Shown: in pieces, positions 9,380-18,364 of the stretch | Layout of the letters: each line of letters begins with the position of its first letter | Position numbering within the stretch: the stretch's first letter is position 1 | The notes under the pieces: model-generated | What the model saw: the letters and a program-made list of their open reading frames with translations, nothing else | Databases searched by the model: none | What the model was told of the DNA's origin: nothing | Made by a program: the position numbers and the translations under genes | Source of the DNA: a virus | Length of the DNA: 64,000 nucleotides | IMG/VR virus record: IMGVR_UViG_3300035698_014711 | Coordinates: 1-64,000 of that record | Strand: one strand, 5' to 3'

Positions 9380-11210
9380 ACATTATTTCAACTAATTCCG
9401 AAGCTTGGAGACTGCCATTATAATAAGTTTCAAGAGATCTATTAAAGGATCCAGCATAACTATCATCCAACTCAGGAAGCTCAATATAAACTCTTGCTCT
9501 GATAATACCGTCTGGGTCATAAGTATGATAGTCAAGTCTCAATTTATCAAAGTAAGCAAATTGGCTCCACTGGCGAGCCAAATCAAAAACCTTTGAGTTA
9601 TCAACTGTGCCGTTTTGATTTATGACTGTGTAAGAAATAGCTCTACCGTTTCTACCGAGATCAGCAAGAGAACCAGTTGCTACAGCTTCACCCTTTTCAG
9701 GTCTATAAATTCCTTCATCAATAATGATTCTATGTTTCTTGAATAGTGCTGAATCGGCAAAATATGCTTGGACATGAAGATATTTTGCTACTTCAAGTCT
9801 TTCACCTCTTTGCATGTGGTCAAGTGAAGTCCGTTCAGTTGAGCTTCCGAGAAATTTACCCAGAGAAGAACGAGCTGAAACTTTAGTTGATCCGTCTAAT
9901 GTAAGATCATCCTGTAAAGCAATAGGATCATATGCAATCTGTCCTGTAAACGATTTCTTCGGCGCAGTATTAGAAGTGAATCTTCTTTTCTTAGAATCAG
10001 AACCAATAAGATCTTCACCTCTAATAGTCCCAGAGAATGTTCTACCCAATGCCTGAGGTATAACTCGAACAATAGAGCTATTTAATTTTCCCTCAGCAAT
10101 TTGAGTTTTCAAAAAATCAGCATTTGAAGAGTGATTAGTATTTCTCAATTTGGAAATTACTTGAGCCGAGGTTAGTGTTTTTGATGTAGCGTTTCCGTTA
10201 TCTGATGATCTATCTATAGAGTTCTTAATAGAATTATCAGGATCAATCTTTACCTTTGAAACACCAATTGAAGACTTATTAACAGCATCAGAAACAATGC
10301 CTGAAGTAGGCAGAACAGTAGCTGTATCAGTTCTAGCTGGAACAGAACCTCCCACAACAGCAAGAGGTGCGCCTAAAGCTCTATGAGACAGTTCAGCATA
10401 TTCTGCAACGCCAGTAAGGTCGCCGTGAAAGGTAGAAGCATAGGCTACCATTCCTGCTCCACCAATAGTTCCAACTGAACCTATAATAGTCATTGAAGGG
10501 GCACTCATGTTGAGAGACTGTGAAGAGAAACTCATACTGGACTCAGAACTCTGCTTAAGCACACCCGAAGCTGTTATGGATGCACTACCGTCAACGGCAA
10601 TAACGGTATCACCCTTAGAGAACAGCTTATACGAGCTTAGGTGTGTTTGCACAGTAGGACCTGCAACAATCATATTACGTGAGCCCTTCACAACTTCATT
10701 GCTATTTCCCATGATATAAGTCTGAGTAGAAAAAGCAATTGTTTCAGATTTAGATCCGCCAACAGTCACATTGTAATTTCCACCCACATCAACTTCATAA
10801 TCTCCATCAACTTTTAGCTTAAGAGATCCTTTGTAGTTCATTTCACCATTGCCTTCAACAATTAGCTTATGTGATCCTGCCACAATTTCTACTTTATTAC
10901 CTCCTGCAACAACAAGAATAGATCCATCGGGCCTAAATTCAATTCCAGCACCTGAGGAATGCTTAATAAGAATTCTCTCATTTCCAAGTGTATCATCATA
11001 CTCAGTTACATGCCCACCTGGAGTCTCGTTAGTTCTCACATTTGGATAAACTGAACCAGAACCCGGCTGTAATTCAAGATCAAGACCTTCAACAGAACCT
11101 CCAGTCTCTAATTCATGTCTGAAACCTCCCTGCGCGGATAAATTAAGAGAACTTTCACCTCGATAATCATCTCGAGGAAATTCACCATTTATATCTCTAT
11201 GATCGCTCAT
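9375..11210 (-). CDS. 5: Tail spike protein, gp5 C-terminal beta-helix part
   Basis: This protein corresponds to the C-terminal part of T4 gp5. Residues about 75-240 contain glycine-rich octad-like repeats (IEFRPDGSILVVAGGNKVEIV, LKVDGDYEVDVGGNYNVTVG) typical of the triple-stranded beta-helix needle of gp5/VgrG proteins. The OB-fold and lysozyme domains that precede this helix in T4 gp5 are absent here and are encoded by separate upstream genes (13039-13848 and probably 11207-13042). The remaining C-terminal 300 residues are not recognised. The start overlaps the upstream gene by 4 nt (ATGA). Confidence 0.75.
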   Translation of the reverse strand: MSDHRDINGEFPRDDYRGESSLNLSAQGGFRHELETGGSVEGLDLELQPGSGSVYPNVRTNETPGGHVTEYDDTLGNERILIKHSSGAGIEFRPDGSILVVAGGNKVEIVAGSHKLIVEGNGEMNYKGSLKLKVDGDYEVDVGGNYNVTVGGSKSETIAFSTQTYIMGNSNEVVKGSRNMIVAGPTVQTHLSSYKLFSKGDTVIAVDGSASITASGVLKQSSESSMSFSSQSLNMSAPSMTIIGSVGTIGGAGMVAYASTFHGDLTGVAEYAELSHRALGAPLAVVGGSVPARTDTATVLPTSGIVSDAVNKSSIGVSKVKIDPDNSIKNSIDRSSDNGNATSKTLTSAQVISKLRNTNHSSNADFLKTQIAEGKLNSSIVRVIPQALGRTFSGTIRGEDLIGSDSKKRRFTSNTAPKKSFTGQIAYDPIALQDDLTLDGSTKVSARSSLGKFLGSSTERTSLDHMQRGERLEVAKYLHVQAYFADSALFKKHRIIIDEGIYRPEKGEAVATGSLADLGRNGRAISYTVINQNGTVDNSKVFDLARQWSQFAYFDKLRLDYHTYDPDGIIRARVYIELPELDDSYAGSFNRSLETYYNGSLQASELVEIML

Positions 11211-13042
11211 TGCATAATCCTTCTAAGCCAGGCGGGAGCATATCTCGCCCGCGCAGCTCTGCCGCCCCAATATTTAGCTGCTCCAACTCCAGGCTGTCCG
11301 TAAGCAATATCTACATGAATTCCTAAGTTCTGCATATATCCGCCGCCAGCACCAATTGCTGAAATACCATTTGATTTCGCATTTCTACAGAAGCTTTCTA
11401 TTTTCGGTAAATCTGCTTCAACAGCAGAACTTAATCTTCTGCCGCCTGAATAGATCCATATGTCTGCTGCATAACCATTGTCATGTCTTCTTGATCCTGT
11501 TCTTCTACCCGATGGCGCTTGGCCGCCAGAATAGATAACAGCACTGAGACCTGCCGAGCGCGCTGCAGACTCAATCATTTCAAAAAGTGATCTCTGAATG
11601 GGCTGATTTCTAATTTTATTTGAAAACCCTGCCACATAAGAAAGAGTATCAGTTGAATTAGATTGTCTGCCTTCAATTAGTGAAGCATTTCTATCAGCAG
11701 TTTCAGTACTAAGTGTAGAGTTTCTATGAGAGCTTGGATTAAAGCCTGGACTTGAGCTATTCTGATTAATTTCGTTTCTACCGAGAACAGAAGTTCCAGG
11801 ATAAACTCTAAAGAAGCTTCGTGAAACCATGCGATAAGTATTCATTTGAGCTGGAGTTAATGAAGCAAGAGAAAGAGTACGGTCTTCAGCATGTGCGCCT
11901 GTCATGGCAGCATACCCGCCTACAAATCCTACTATTATATTTGTTCCATCAATTACAACATCAATTGGCACCATTCTCTGAAGATTTCCATTTCTTAATA
12001 TCAGATAATGAAAATCATATTGATTTAGTCTCAGAAGGTCTTGTGCTTTAAGATCTTCATCCATAAATGTTTCAGTCCAATCGAGAATAATAGCATCAAC
12101 ATTTCTATGTGATGTCCTTAAGTCTGCTTCAAATTCCTGAGAAGTATTGACAAAGGTGAAGATATTGTCTACTGAGTTTTGAGAAGTAATAGGAGTAGTT
12201 ATAACTCCATCAAGAACACTCCACAAGTTTGTATTTGACCCAAGTCTTAGTACATCTTCAATTGAATTAATATTAGAAATAGCATCAATTGAAAGAGTAA
12301 TAGAAGAAACAACTCCCTCTATCTCAGCAATAGTCATATTTGATGTAGCTTTAAGAAGACTTACTGATTCCTGTATATTTCCCACCATCAAAAGATTCAC
12401 TACCTTATCAGCAGTAACTGAATCAATTGGGGAAGTTAAAACAGAATTGAGTTGGTCTAAAATGCTTGAATTTGTAGGCAGAAGAATACTATTCAGAATT
12501 CCATTGGATGCATTGGGAATTAGACCTGTGAGCTTTCCGACAAGATCAGTAAGACGAGAAGTAAAAATATCTGCTGTACTTAGAATAGTAGAGATATCTC
12601 TTACAAGAGGAAAGGAGGAAAATTTACCCAATGTTGCTTGAATTTCTCTAGTACTTATTGAGCCTGTGTTTGTTAATAATCCATTAACACCACGAGGTGT
12701 CATAGAACCGATACTGTTATTCAGAAAATCAGCCGTAACTATATCACCAGTTAGACTTGATAATTCTGAAGCAAAAGAACTCTGATTCTGTAAAGATGCA
12801 TCAACTCCGGTCACAGCTGGAGTTAATTGCCCAATTGGAATTCTCGCAAATAAATCATTTGTCTGGGAATCTGCATCAAGAAAAACCGAAATGGCTTCAA
12901 TACCGTCTACAATAGTTCCAGCAGAGATAATATTTGTATCAATTGTGCTTAAAAACTCTTGTGAAGAAACTTCAAGCTCAGACATAAATGAACTGAAGCC
13001 TGCTGATCTGCTTACTTGATTAAGTTGGGTAAAATCTATCAT
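11207..13042 (-). CDS. Baseplate hub protein with degenerate amidase-like domain and M15 peptidase domain
   Basis: A 611-aa protein inserted between the hub and the needle genes. Residues 1-300 are helical and unrecognised. Residues about 313-435 follow the layout of PGRP/T7-lysozyme-type amidases (AIILDWTETFMDEDL, then FHYLILRNGNLQRMVPID, VGFVGG, LTPAQM, VLGRNE, SPGF), but the three zinc ligands appear replaced: the His after the first strand is Asp321, the His of GHRD is Arg422 and the Cys of CPGF is Ser431. Residues about 485-611 look like an intact M15 D,D-carboxypeptidase-type domain: RRHDNGYAADI (His520, Asp527) and IHVDI (His576). Peptidoglycan digestion during DNA entry is the likely role. 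Confidence 0.7.
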   Translation of the reverse strand: MIDFTQLNQVSRSAGFSSFMSELEVSSQEFLSTIDTNIISAGTIVDGIEAISVFLDADSQTNDLFARIPIGQLTPAVTGVDASLQNQSSFASELSSLTGDIVTADFLNNSIGSMTPRGVNGLLTNTGSISTREIQATLGKFSSFPLVRDISTILSTADIFTSRLTDLVGKLTGLIPNASNGILNSILLPTNSSILDQLNSVLTSPIDSVTADKVVNLLMVGNIQESVSLLKATSNMTIAEIEGVVSSITLSIDAISNINSIEDVLRLGSNTNLWSVLDGVITTPITSQNSVDNIFTFVNTSQEFEADLRTSHRNVDAIILDWTETFMDEDLKAQDLLRLNQYDFHYLILRNGNLQRMVPIDVVIDGTNIIVGFVGGYAAMTGAHAEDRTLSLASLTPAQMNTYRMVSRSFFRVYPGTSVLGRNEINQNSSSPGFNPSSHRNSTLSTETADRNASLIEGRQSNSTDTLSYVAGFSNKIRNQPIQRSLFEMIESAARSAGLSAVIYSGGQAPSGRRTGSRRHDNGYAADIWIYSGGRRLSSAVEADLPKIESFCRNAKSNGISAIGAGGGYMQNLGIHVDIAYGQPGVGAAKYWGGRAARARYAPAWLRRIMQ

Positions 13043-13848
13043 TCAAATTGTCCAAATACTATTTCAGCATTTCTTATTCGTGTTTCAGTTGCTGCATAAG
13101 CAGCGTTAGGTCTTTCAAACTTATCTTGAAAAACAATTGTAGCTTCTCTAATTGTATCTGTAGCTTTTAATTCACTCAGGCCAAGATAAGGTTTTGTATT
13201 CAATTCAAATATAATAAAGTCCAATTGTGTTTCAAGTGATAGATGAGATCTTCTTGTTCTTGAAGCAAAATCCTTTAAAGCATCTAATCTTCCTGCAGCA
13301 GGATTCCATTGAGCAATTCCTAAAGAACCTTCACCAGCTGCAACAATGGTTGGGTTTATATTTATTCCAGACTCTTGCATTAGATTACCAACAATACCTG
13401 CAGCTTGTTCAGGGCTGAATCCTTTATCAATAAAGTAATTAAATGCCTTCTCAGTATTATCAGCACCTGTTAAGTCTGCTTGCTCTAGAGGAGTATCAAA
13501 CATGTAGTCCGAAAATGCTGGCCCAGTACTTCCTCTAATAGATGCGGAGACTGTTTCTTCAATCTTAGGTATTGTTCCCCAGATAATTGGAGACTGTGAA
13601 GCATTACCGTCTATAAAGTATCCTATAACTGTAGCTCCGGGTAGCACATTGGGATTCAAACCGAGGCCCGAGACTCCAGGCTCAGTAGTAGGAAGAATTA
13701 CTGCAGCCCAGGGAAGTTTACTATTGGGTATCTGGGCTGCAGTACCGTGCAACCCTCTGATTCTAATTAAGATTCTCCCAAGCTTTAATGGATCTCTATT
13801 ATCAATTGCTGTTCCGACAAACCAACGGAATTTATCACCGTAGAACAT
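13039..13848 (-). CDS. Baseplate hub protein: gp5-type OB fold plus tail lysozyme domain
   Basis: The N-terminus (about 1-100) has the gp5/VgrG OB-fold pattern: DRNPLKLGRILIRIRGLHG-like block, LPWAAVILP, PGATVIGYFIDG and SPIIWGTIP. Residues about 130-265 match phage tail lysozyme domains: FIDKGFSPEQAAGIVGNLMQ, ESGI with the catalytic-type Glu, and SLGIAQWNPAAGRLDAL. In T4 gp5 an OB fold, a lysozyme and a needle are one chain cut by proteolysis; here the parts are separate genes. It probably sits on the gp27-like trimer and digests the cell wall. ATGA-type overlaps join it to both neighbours. The first motif is given loosely; the sequence at residues 17-35 should be consulted. Confidence 0.75.
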   Translation of the reverse strand: MFYGDKFRWFVGTAIDNRDPLKLGRILIRIRGLHGTAAQIPNSKLPWAAVILPTTEPGVSGLGLNPNVLPGATVIGYFIDGNASQSPIIWGTIPKIEETVSASIRGSTGPAFSDYMFDTPLEQADLTGADNTEKAFNYFIDKGFSPEQAAGIVGNLMQESGININPTIVAAGEGSLGIAQWNPAAGRLDALKDFASRTRRSHLSLETQLDFIIFELNTKPYLGLSELKATDTIREATIVFQDKFERPNAAYAATETRIRNAEIVFGQFE

Positions 13849-15176
13849 TAATTATTTCCTTCAGTATTCATAAGTTTTGTCCCAGTAACATTAACTGAGT
13901 ACTTAGTTCTAGAAAAGGTATGTTGTGCCGCGTAGATAAGATACAGACCTGATTTCTTTGAGTCATATATGTCATACTCAGAGATATTATCCCCAAGAGG
14001 AACAATGTTCTTCGAGAATCTCATGTGCATCATATTACCCACACAGACTTTATCAGTATCAGTTATAAATTTTCTGCCAGGTACTTCAATAGTAATTGGA
14101 GATTTCATAATAAGATCACGTAGGTTTTCAGCAAATCTTATCTTAGAAAAATCACCCTCAAACTCTTGATCATGAATAGAGTTAATATGGTCACTGTATT
14201 GTTGAGAAAAGAATAGACGAGAATCATTAACTGAATTAAAGTTATGTAATCCTCCCATAAACTTATCATCATAAAGCTTATTATAGCTATTGGGAAACAT
14301 TTCAGCAATAGTAACATACTGCTGAAGAAGATTCATTCTGAATGTGATTTCTCTCTGATTAGTTAAATTAGTATAGTTCTGAATAGAACCAATAGAACCA
14401 TTCAGAACCTGCTTGAGGGTATTATCTACTTTTGATTCAGAAAATGCAGAGATATTATAGGACTGTATTTCAATATTCAAAGATTCACTCTTCTGTGCAA
14501 GAAGATGGGAATAAGTAAAGGCTTGATCAACTGTATTAATAGGCTCATCAAGAATCATTTGTGCTAAAGAAAGAAAATTCATCCTTTTTCTTGGCGATAG
14601 TGATGAAAAGAAAAAATAAGGAGTACCAATTGTATCTGTTGATTTATCTCTGATTACTCTAGCTGCATCAAATGCATTTATAGAAGGCACAAGATATCTC
14701 ATTGTTGATTGTGAGCTAATTGTTGAATTAAGTTCTCTATCAATTTCAGCTTCAGCCAGAAGCTTACTCATAATAGCTTCTGGCTTGCCATCAAATGACT
14801 TAGTAATAATACTTTTTGCCTGCTGAAAATATATGTCTTCAACTATAGCAAAGAATATTAATTCAGAATTATCATTAACCTTTTCTGATACAATTCTTTC
14901 TGTGATAACAAATCTCTTCTCGATGATTACATCAGTCTTATCTTGAAGACAATAACCCACCTCAAAGAACTCAGTACCTGAAAAATCAATAGTGTTCAAA
15001 AAATCAACTGTATCTATTATGGCTAGAGTCCCAGTCAAGTACGGCTTATCAATATGTTCATGAATGTTGAGTTCAGAAATAGCTTCTGTGATATCATAAA
15101 CATCATCAAATCTATCTGCTGATATTTCAGCCTTAGTGAAGTAATATGAATATGGTGAGGAGAAATTATCTGCCAT
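13848..15176 (-). CDS. 27: Baseplate hub protein, gp27-like
   Basis: A 442-aa protein between gp53 and the OB/lysozyme protein. The C-terminus (VCVGNMMHMRF, GLYLIYAAQHTFSRTKYSV, VTGTKLMN) has the layout of hub proteins of the gp27/gpD/VgrG class, where this last barrel domain carries the GxYLI...H.f....Y pattern. The N-terminal part (ISADRFDDVYDITEAISELN, LTGTLAIID) also fits a hub barrel. It likely forms the trimeric ring that holds the gp5-type needle. The assignment rests on motif layout and gene position; overall identity to T4 gp27 is low. Confidence 0.7.
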   Translation of the reverse strand: MADNFSSPYSYYFTKAEISADRFDDVYDITEAISELNIHEHIDKPYLTGTLAIIDTVDFLNTIDFSGTEFFEVGYCLQDKTDVIIEKRFVITERIVSEKVNDNSELIFFAIVEDIYFQQAKSIITKSFDGKPEAIMSKLLAEAEIDRELNSTISSQSTMRYLVPSINAFDAARVIRDKSTDTIGTPYFFFSSLSPRKRMNFLSLAQMILDEPINTVDQAFTYSHLLAQKSESLNIEIQSYNISAFSESKVDNTLKQVLNGSIGSIQNYTNLTNQREITFRMNLLQQYVTIAEMFPNSYNKLYDDKFMGGLHNFNSVNDSRLFFSQQYSDHINSIHDQEFEGDFSKIRFAENLRDLIMKSPITIEVPGRKFITDTDKVCVGNMMHMRFSKNIVPLGDNISEYDIYDSKKSGLYLIYAAQHTFSRTKYSVNVTGTKLMNTEGNN

Positions 15177-15885
15177 TTGAGCTCATTACTGATTGGAATT
15201 CTTTCACAATGCTTGAAACAGTAGACTTCTTAGGTACTTTAATTTCCTTTAAAGCATCATTAACAGTATGATAATAGTCTGTATTTGAAATAGGAGTATA
15301 TGTTCCAGGTTCTACAGAAAATGGATCTATATCAACAGCATTCAGATCTGCATCAACATAATACTTAGTTGCATCTTCTTCATATGAAGAAGTTACGAGC
15401 TGAATTGAATTAGATCCAGATATGAGAACTTCACCTTCAGAGAAGACATGTCTTCCTTCTACTGTGATTAAACCAAGCTCTAAATTTCTTGAAACAACTG
15501 TAGTAGAAACACCAGAAGTGCTTCCGGCAAGAGTATCGCCAATGAGAAAGATAATTGAAATATCATCATAAGTACGAATTACAGTATTAGTAAAGTCCTG
15601 AGCTATCTTTTTATTGAGCTCAAACCTAGTTAAAGGCCAGCCTGATTCTTTTATATGATCATTCATAAAGTATAATAGCCAATGATAATCAGGTGATTGA
15701 TAAAACTTCTGAGACAATTGGTCAGCTCTTTCACCTTCCATTATTGTATATGTAGTATAGTAATTAAGTTCATCTTTGATTAAATCAACAATTTCGGCAT
15801 AAGCAGACAAATCTTGTGTTTTAGAAACAATGCCGTCCCCAAAAGAATATTCAGTCTTCGGAAAATATTGAAAGAATTTAGCCAT
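15166..15885 (-). CDS. 53: Baseplate wedge protein gp53
   Basis: A 239-aa gp53-like wedge protein. The N-terminal half matches the family: FFQYFPKTEYSFGDG, then YYTTYTIMEGERADQLSQKF and YQSPDYHWLLYFMND, a LysM-like fold that clamps wedges to each other. T4 gp53 is 196 aa; the extra C-terminal residues carry several short beta strands. The gene overlaps the hub gene by 11 nt and starts one base after the gp48 stop, as expected for an operon that makes baseplate parts together. Confidence 0.85.
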   Translation of the reverse strand: MAKFFQYFPKTEYSFGDGIVSKTQDLSAYAEIVDLIKDELNYYTTYTIMEGERADQLSQKFYQSPDYHWLLYFMNDHIKESGWPLTRFELNKKIAQDFTNTVIRTYDDISIIFLIGDTLAGSTSGVSTTVVSRNLELGLITVEGRHVFSEGEVLISGSNSIQLVTSSYEEDATKYYVDADLNAVDIDPFSVEPGTYTPISNTDYYHTVNDALKEIKVPKKSTVSSIVKEFQSVMSSNGR

Positions 15886-16703
15886 TAGAATCCACCTTCT
15901 TCTACATCTGCTCGAGTTAACGTCTCGATTTCTTTAAAACTCATAGACAGGTTAATTTGAGCTGGATTTCCGTCTTCATGTAGAGCCGCAGCAGTTGGAT
16001 TGTAAGTTGAGTTAACATTTGTCAGATAGCAATCTTTTATCTTATGAGCAAATGTTGTTCCGTTTGCTTCCATCGAGATTCTAAACTTGTTGGGAAACCT
16101 TAAACCAAGAGGAATACTAAAACTTCCAATTTGAACATCATCAAAATTAATATTACCTAAAATAGTTTCAGGATAGAGTTCTGTTCTAAATAACTTTATA
16201 ATTTGTCTAATCTGTTCTGCTTCTTGAGCTGAATCTGGAATTAAAGTAAACTCAAATGTAAACTCTCGAATATTAATTCTCTCAAAGATTGCTCTAGTAT
16301 GAGGATTAACAGAAACACCCAGAGCAGCTCTAATACCACCTCGAACACCTGCTCCAGAACCGGTCAACTGCACTGCAGCTAATTTAGCTGCTTCAGAACC
16401 AAAGTTATTAAGGATGGCATCTTTAATATTGGTCATAGAATTAGATATAGAATTAACTGCTGCTCCTGTAATACTAGCACCATTATTGATACCAGTCATT
16501 GTTGCAAATCCCGCTTTACCGAGATCTGTGTTATCAAATGCAACTCCATCTTGGAATTGAATAGCAGGCGGCATATACAATGTTACAATTGGGCCCGATG
16601 GGTCTTCAATTACTGTATCACCTTCTTCAACATTTTTAATCACCTGAAAGATGATAGTTGAATTAAAGCCTTTTTGGTTTAAAGGGTATCTGAGATTTGC
16701 CAT
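15885..16703 (-). CDS. 48: Baseplate tail-tube cap protein gp48
   Basis: A 272-aa protein, first in the minus-strand baseplate operon. It has a tail-tube-like fold signature: YPLNQKGFNSTIIFQVI, VTLYMPPAIQFQDGVAF, FTFEFTLIPDS and GLRFPNKFRI, matching gp48/gp54 proteins that cap the baseplate and start tube polymerisation. gp48 is preferred over gp54 because of the MPPAI and RFPNKF motifs. A late box at 16734-16741 drives it; the gap to the divergent gp4 gene is only 47 nt. Confidence 0.75.
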   Translation of the reverse strand: MANLRYPLNQKGFNSTIIFQVIKNVEEGDTVIEDPSGPIVTLYMPPAIQFQDGVAFDNTDLGKAGFATMTGINNGASITGAAVNSISNSMTNIKDAILNNFGSEAAKLAAVQLTGSGAGVRGGIRAALGVSVNPHTRAIFERINIREFTFEFTLIPDSAQEAEQIRQIIKLFRTELYPETILGNINFDDVQIGSFSIPLGLRFPNKFRISMEANGTTFAHKIKDCYLTNVNSTYNPTAAALHEDGNPAQINLSMSFKEIETLTRADVEEGGF

Positions 16704-16711
16704 CTAAATCC

Positions 16712-16719
16712 TATAAATA
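16712..16719 (+). promoter_or_regulatory. Late promoter box for gp4 operon
   Basis: TATAAATA on the plus strand, 31 nt before the GTG at 16751; predicted start near 16725. Confidence 0.75.
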
Positions 16720-16733
16720 AATTTAAGTATAAT

Positions 16734-16741
16734 TATTTATA
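16734..16741 (-). promoter_or_regulatory. Late promoter box for gp48 operon
   Basis: TATAAATA on the minus strand, 30 nt before the ATG at 16703; predicted start near 16728, so the two divergent polymerases face each other. Confidence 0.75.
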
Positions 16742-16750
16742 GGTTCTACC

Positions 16751-17233
16751 GTGGCTAAATCTGGCATTTACAAAGTTAAAAATAGAGAAAAGTATCGAGG
16801 TGATGCTGGAAATATTGTCTACCGAAGCTCTTGGGAAAAGAGAGCATTTGAGTGGTGTGATAGAAATGAAAATGTTATCAAGTTTTCTTCTGAAGAAGTG
16901 ATTGTTCCATATTGGTTTGCCGGTGATAAGAAATGGCACAGATATTTTGTTGATCTTAAGATTGTAATGAAAGACGGAACAATAAGACTCATTGAAATAA
17001 AACCCAAAGCTCAAACTATGAAGCCGAAGTTTCCAGGGAGAAAGACAAAGAGATATCTGACTGAAGCATTAGGCTTTGTTAAGAATCAGAACAAATGGGA
17101 AGCTGCAGAAAAGTATGCAAAAGACAGAAATTGGACTTGGGAAATATGGACAGAGGATACATTAACTGCTATGAATATTCTCCCCAAAAGACTTAAAGCT
17201 CTACCAAAACTAAGAGGACCGAAGAAGAAATGA
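16751..17233 (+). CDS. 4: Head completion protein gp4 (GTG start)
   Basis: A 160-aa basic protein matching T4 gp4 (also called gp50), which completes the DNA-filled head before tail joining. Diagnostic blocks are SGIYKVKNREKYRGDAGNIV, YRSSWEKRAFEWCDRN and FSSEEVIVPYW, with a predicted nuclease-like core (FVDLKIVMKDGTIRLIEIKP). The start is GTG at 16751; the downstream SGIYK aligns with the family start. The late box TATAAATA at 16712-16719 lies 31 nt upstream. It overlaps the next gene by 4 nt. Confidence 0.85.
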   Translation: MAKSGIYKVKNREKYRGDAGNIVYRSSWEKRAFEWCDRNENVIKFSSEEVIVPYWFAGDKKWHRYFVDLKIVMKDGTIRLIEIKPKAQTMKPKFPGRKTKRYLTEALGFVKNQNKWEAAEKYAKDRNWTWEIWTEDTLTAMNILPKRLKALPKLRGPKKK

Positions 17234-17841
17234 TTTCTCTATTTGATAAACTGAAATTAGCAGCATCACAAAAAGGCTTACAGCCTAGATCAAAAGAGTC
17301 TGTAAAATGGTTTCGACAGAGAATCTCAAGTATGAGAGGAAAAGAACTTCGCCGAATTAAAGGTGGAGATCTAATGAAACAAGATGACATAACAATTAAG
17401 TCTGGCCCTCTACCACGCGTCGGATCAATGGCTATGTTTTTCTATGATCCGAAGCATAAGAAAACACTTCCCTACTATGATGCATTTCCGATGATCATTC
17501 CTGTTGGGCCTGCTAAGGATGGATTCTATGGGCTTAATGTTCACTATCTTCCTCCTCTCCTGAGAGCAAAGTTTCTTGATGCTTTGCTTGATGTCACAAA
17601 CAATAAAAAGTTTGATGACAGTACAAAGTTTCAGATTTCTTACGGAATGCTTAAGGCTGCTGAAAAGCTAAAGTATTTTAAACCGTGTTTTAAGCATTAT
17701 CTATTTAAGCATGTCAGAAGCAAATTCGGCATTGTATCGCCTGAGGATTGGGAGATTGCTATATTTTTACCATCTGCTGATTGGCAGAAAGGATCTGGTT
17801 CTCAGGTCTATAGAGATTCTAGGAAGATTATCAATGGTTAA
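17230..17841 (+). CDS. Conserved T4-superfamily protein beside gp4 (gp2 position)
   Basis: A 203-aa basic protein. The core LPRVGSMAMFFYDPKHKKTL, YYDAFPMIIPVG and GLNVHYLPPLLRAKFLDAL is conserved in cyanophage-like T4 relatives, but I do not know a proven function. In T4 the gene next to gp4 is gp2, which protects DNA ends in the packaged head, so a DNA-end or neck role is possible. It starts inside the gp4 stop (ATGA) and overlaps the next gene by 8 nt. Confidence 0.6.
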   Translation: MISLFDKLKLAASQKGLQPRSKESVKWFRQRISSMRGKELRRIKGGDLMKQDDITIKSGPLPRVGSMAMFFYDPKHKKTLPYYDAFPMIIPVGPAKDGFYGLNVHYLPPLLRAKFLDALLDVTNNKKFDDSTKFQISYGMLKAAEKLKYFKPCFKHYLFKHVRSKFGIVSPEDWEIAIFLPSADWQKGSGSQVYRDSRKIING

Positions 17842-18364
17842 TTTCTCTGTAAATTCCTTCAAGGCTGCAGCTCATAATGGGCTGCTTCCTACCAATAAAT
17901 ACCAGGTCATATTACCCGGTGATGTAAGTCCTATCTTTTCCGGGCCTAATTTTTCTGCTACTTGTAAGAATGCATCACTGCCTGGCAAACAGATTATGAC
18001 TTCTGAGAGAATAATAGGCTCGAATGTTCAGAAAATGGCATACGGATTTGCTGTTGAAGATGTAAGTCTTGTTTTTCATATCACAAACGATATGGGAATT
18101 AAGTCATATTTTGAAGATTGGACTAGATTAGCTATTAATACTGATACAGATCCTATCAAAATAGGATATAAAGAAAATTATGCTAGAGATATTACCATTA
18201 AGCAATATAATAAGGAAAATCTTCTCGTCTATACTTGTATTCTTGAAGATGCATTTCCTATTACTATAAATGGTATTGATCTAGCCAATGACGCAAATGC
18301 AACTGCTGAATTAACTATTCAGATTGCATATACAAAATGGAGATCTGAATTTGACCCTGCCTAA
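17834..18364 (+). CDS. Tail-tube-like structural protein (gp19/gp54 family)
   Basis: The ATG at 17834 gives 176 aa; an earlier in-frame start at 17711 would lie deep inside the upstream gene and is rejected. The sequence has the T4 tube fold layout: NKYQVILPGDV, CKNASLPGKQI, DVSLVFHITNDMGIKSYFEDW, DITIKQYNKENLLVYTCILE, DAFPITINGIDLANDANATA and a final strand ending YTKWRSEF. It could be the tail tube or the tube initiator gp54; position before gp26 cannot decide. Confidence 0.6.
   Translation: MVNFSVNSFKAAAHNGLLPTNKYQVILPGDVSPIFSGPNFSATCKNASLPGKQIMTSERIIGSNVQKMAYGFAVEDVSLVFHITNDMGIKSYFEDWTRLAINTDTDPIKIGYKENYARDITIKQYNKENLLVYTCILEDAFPITINGIDLANDANATAELTIQIAYTKWRSEFDPA

Noticed and set aside
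11821-12051. Plus-strand ORF within the hub gene
   Set aside because: Antisense shadow of the 611-aa hub gene; no ribosome site or family match.
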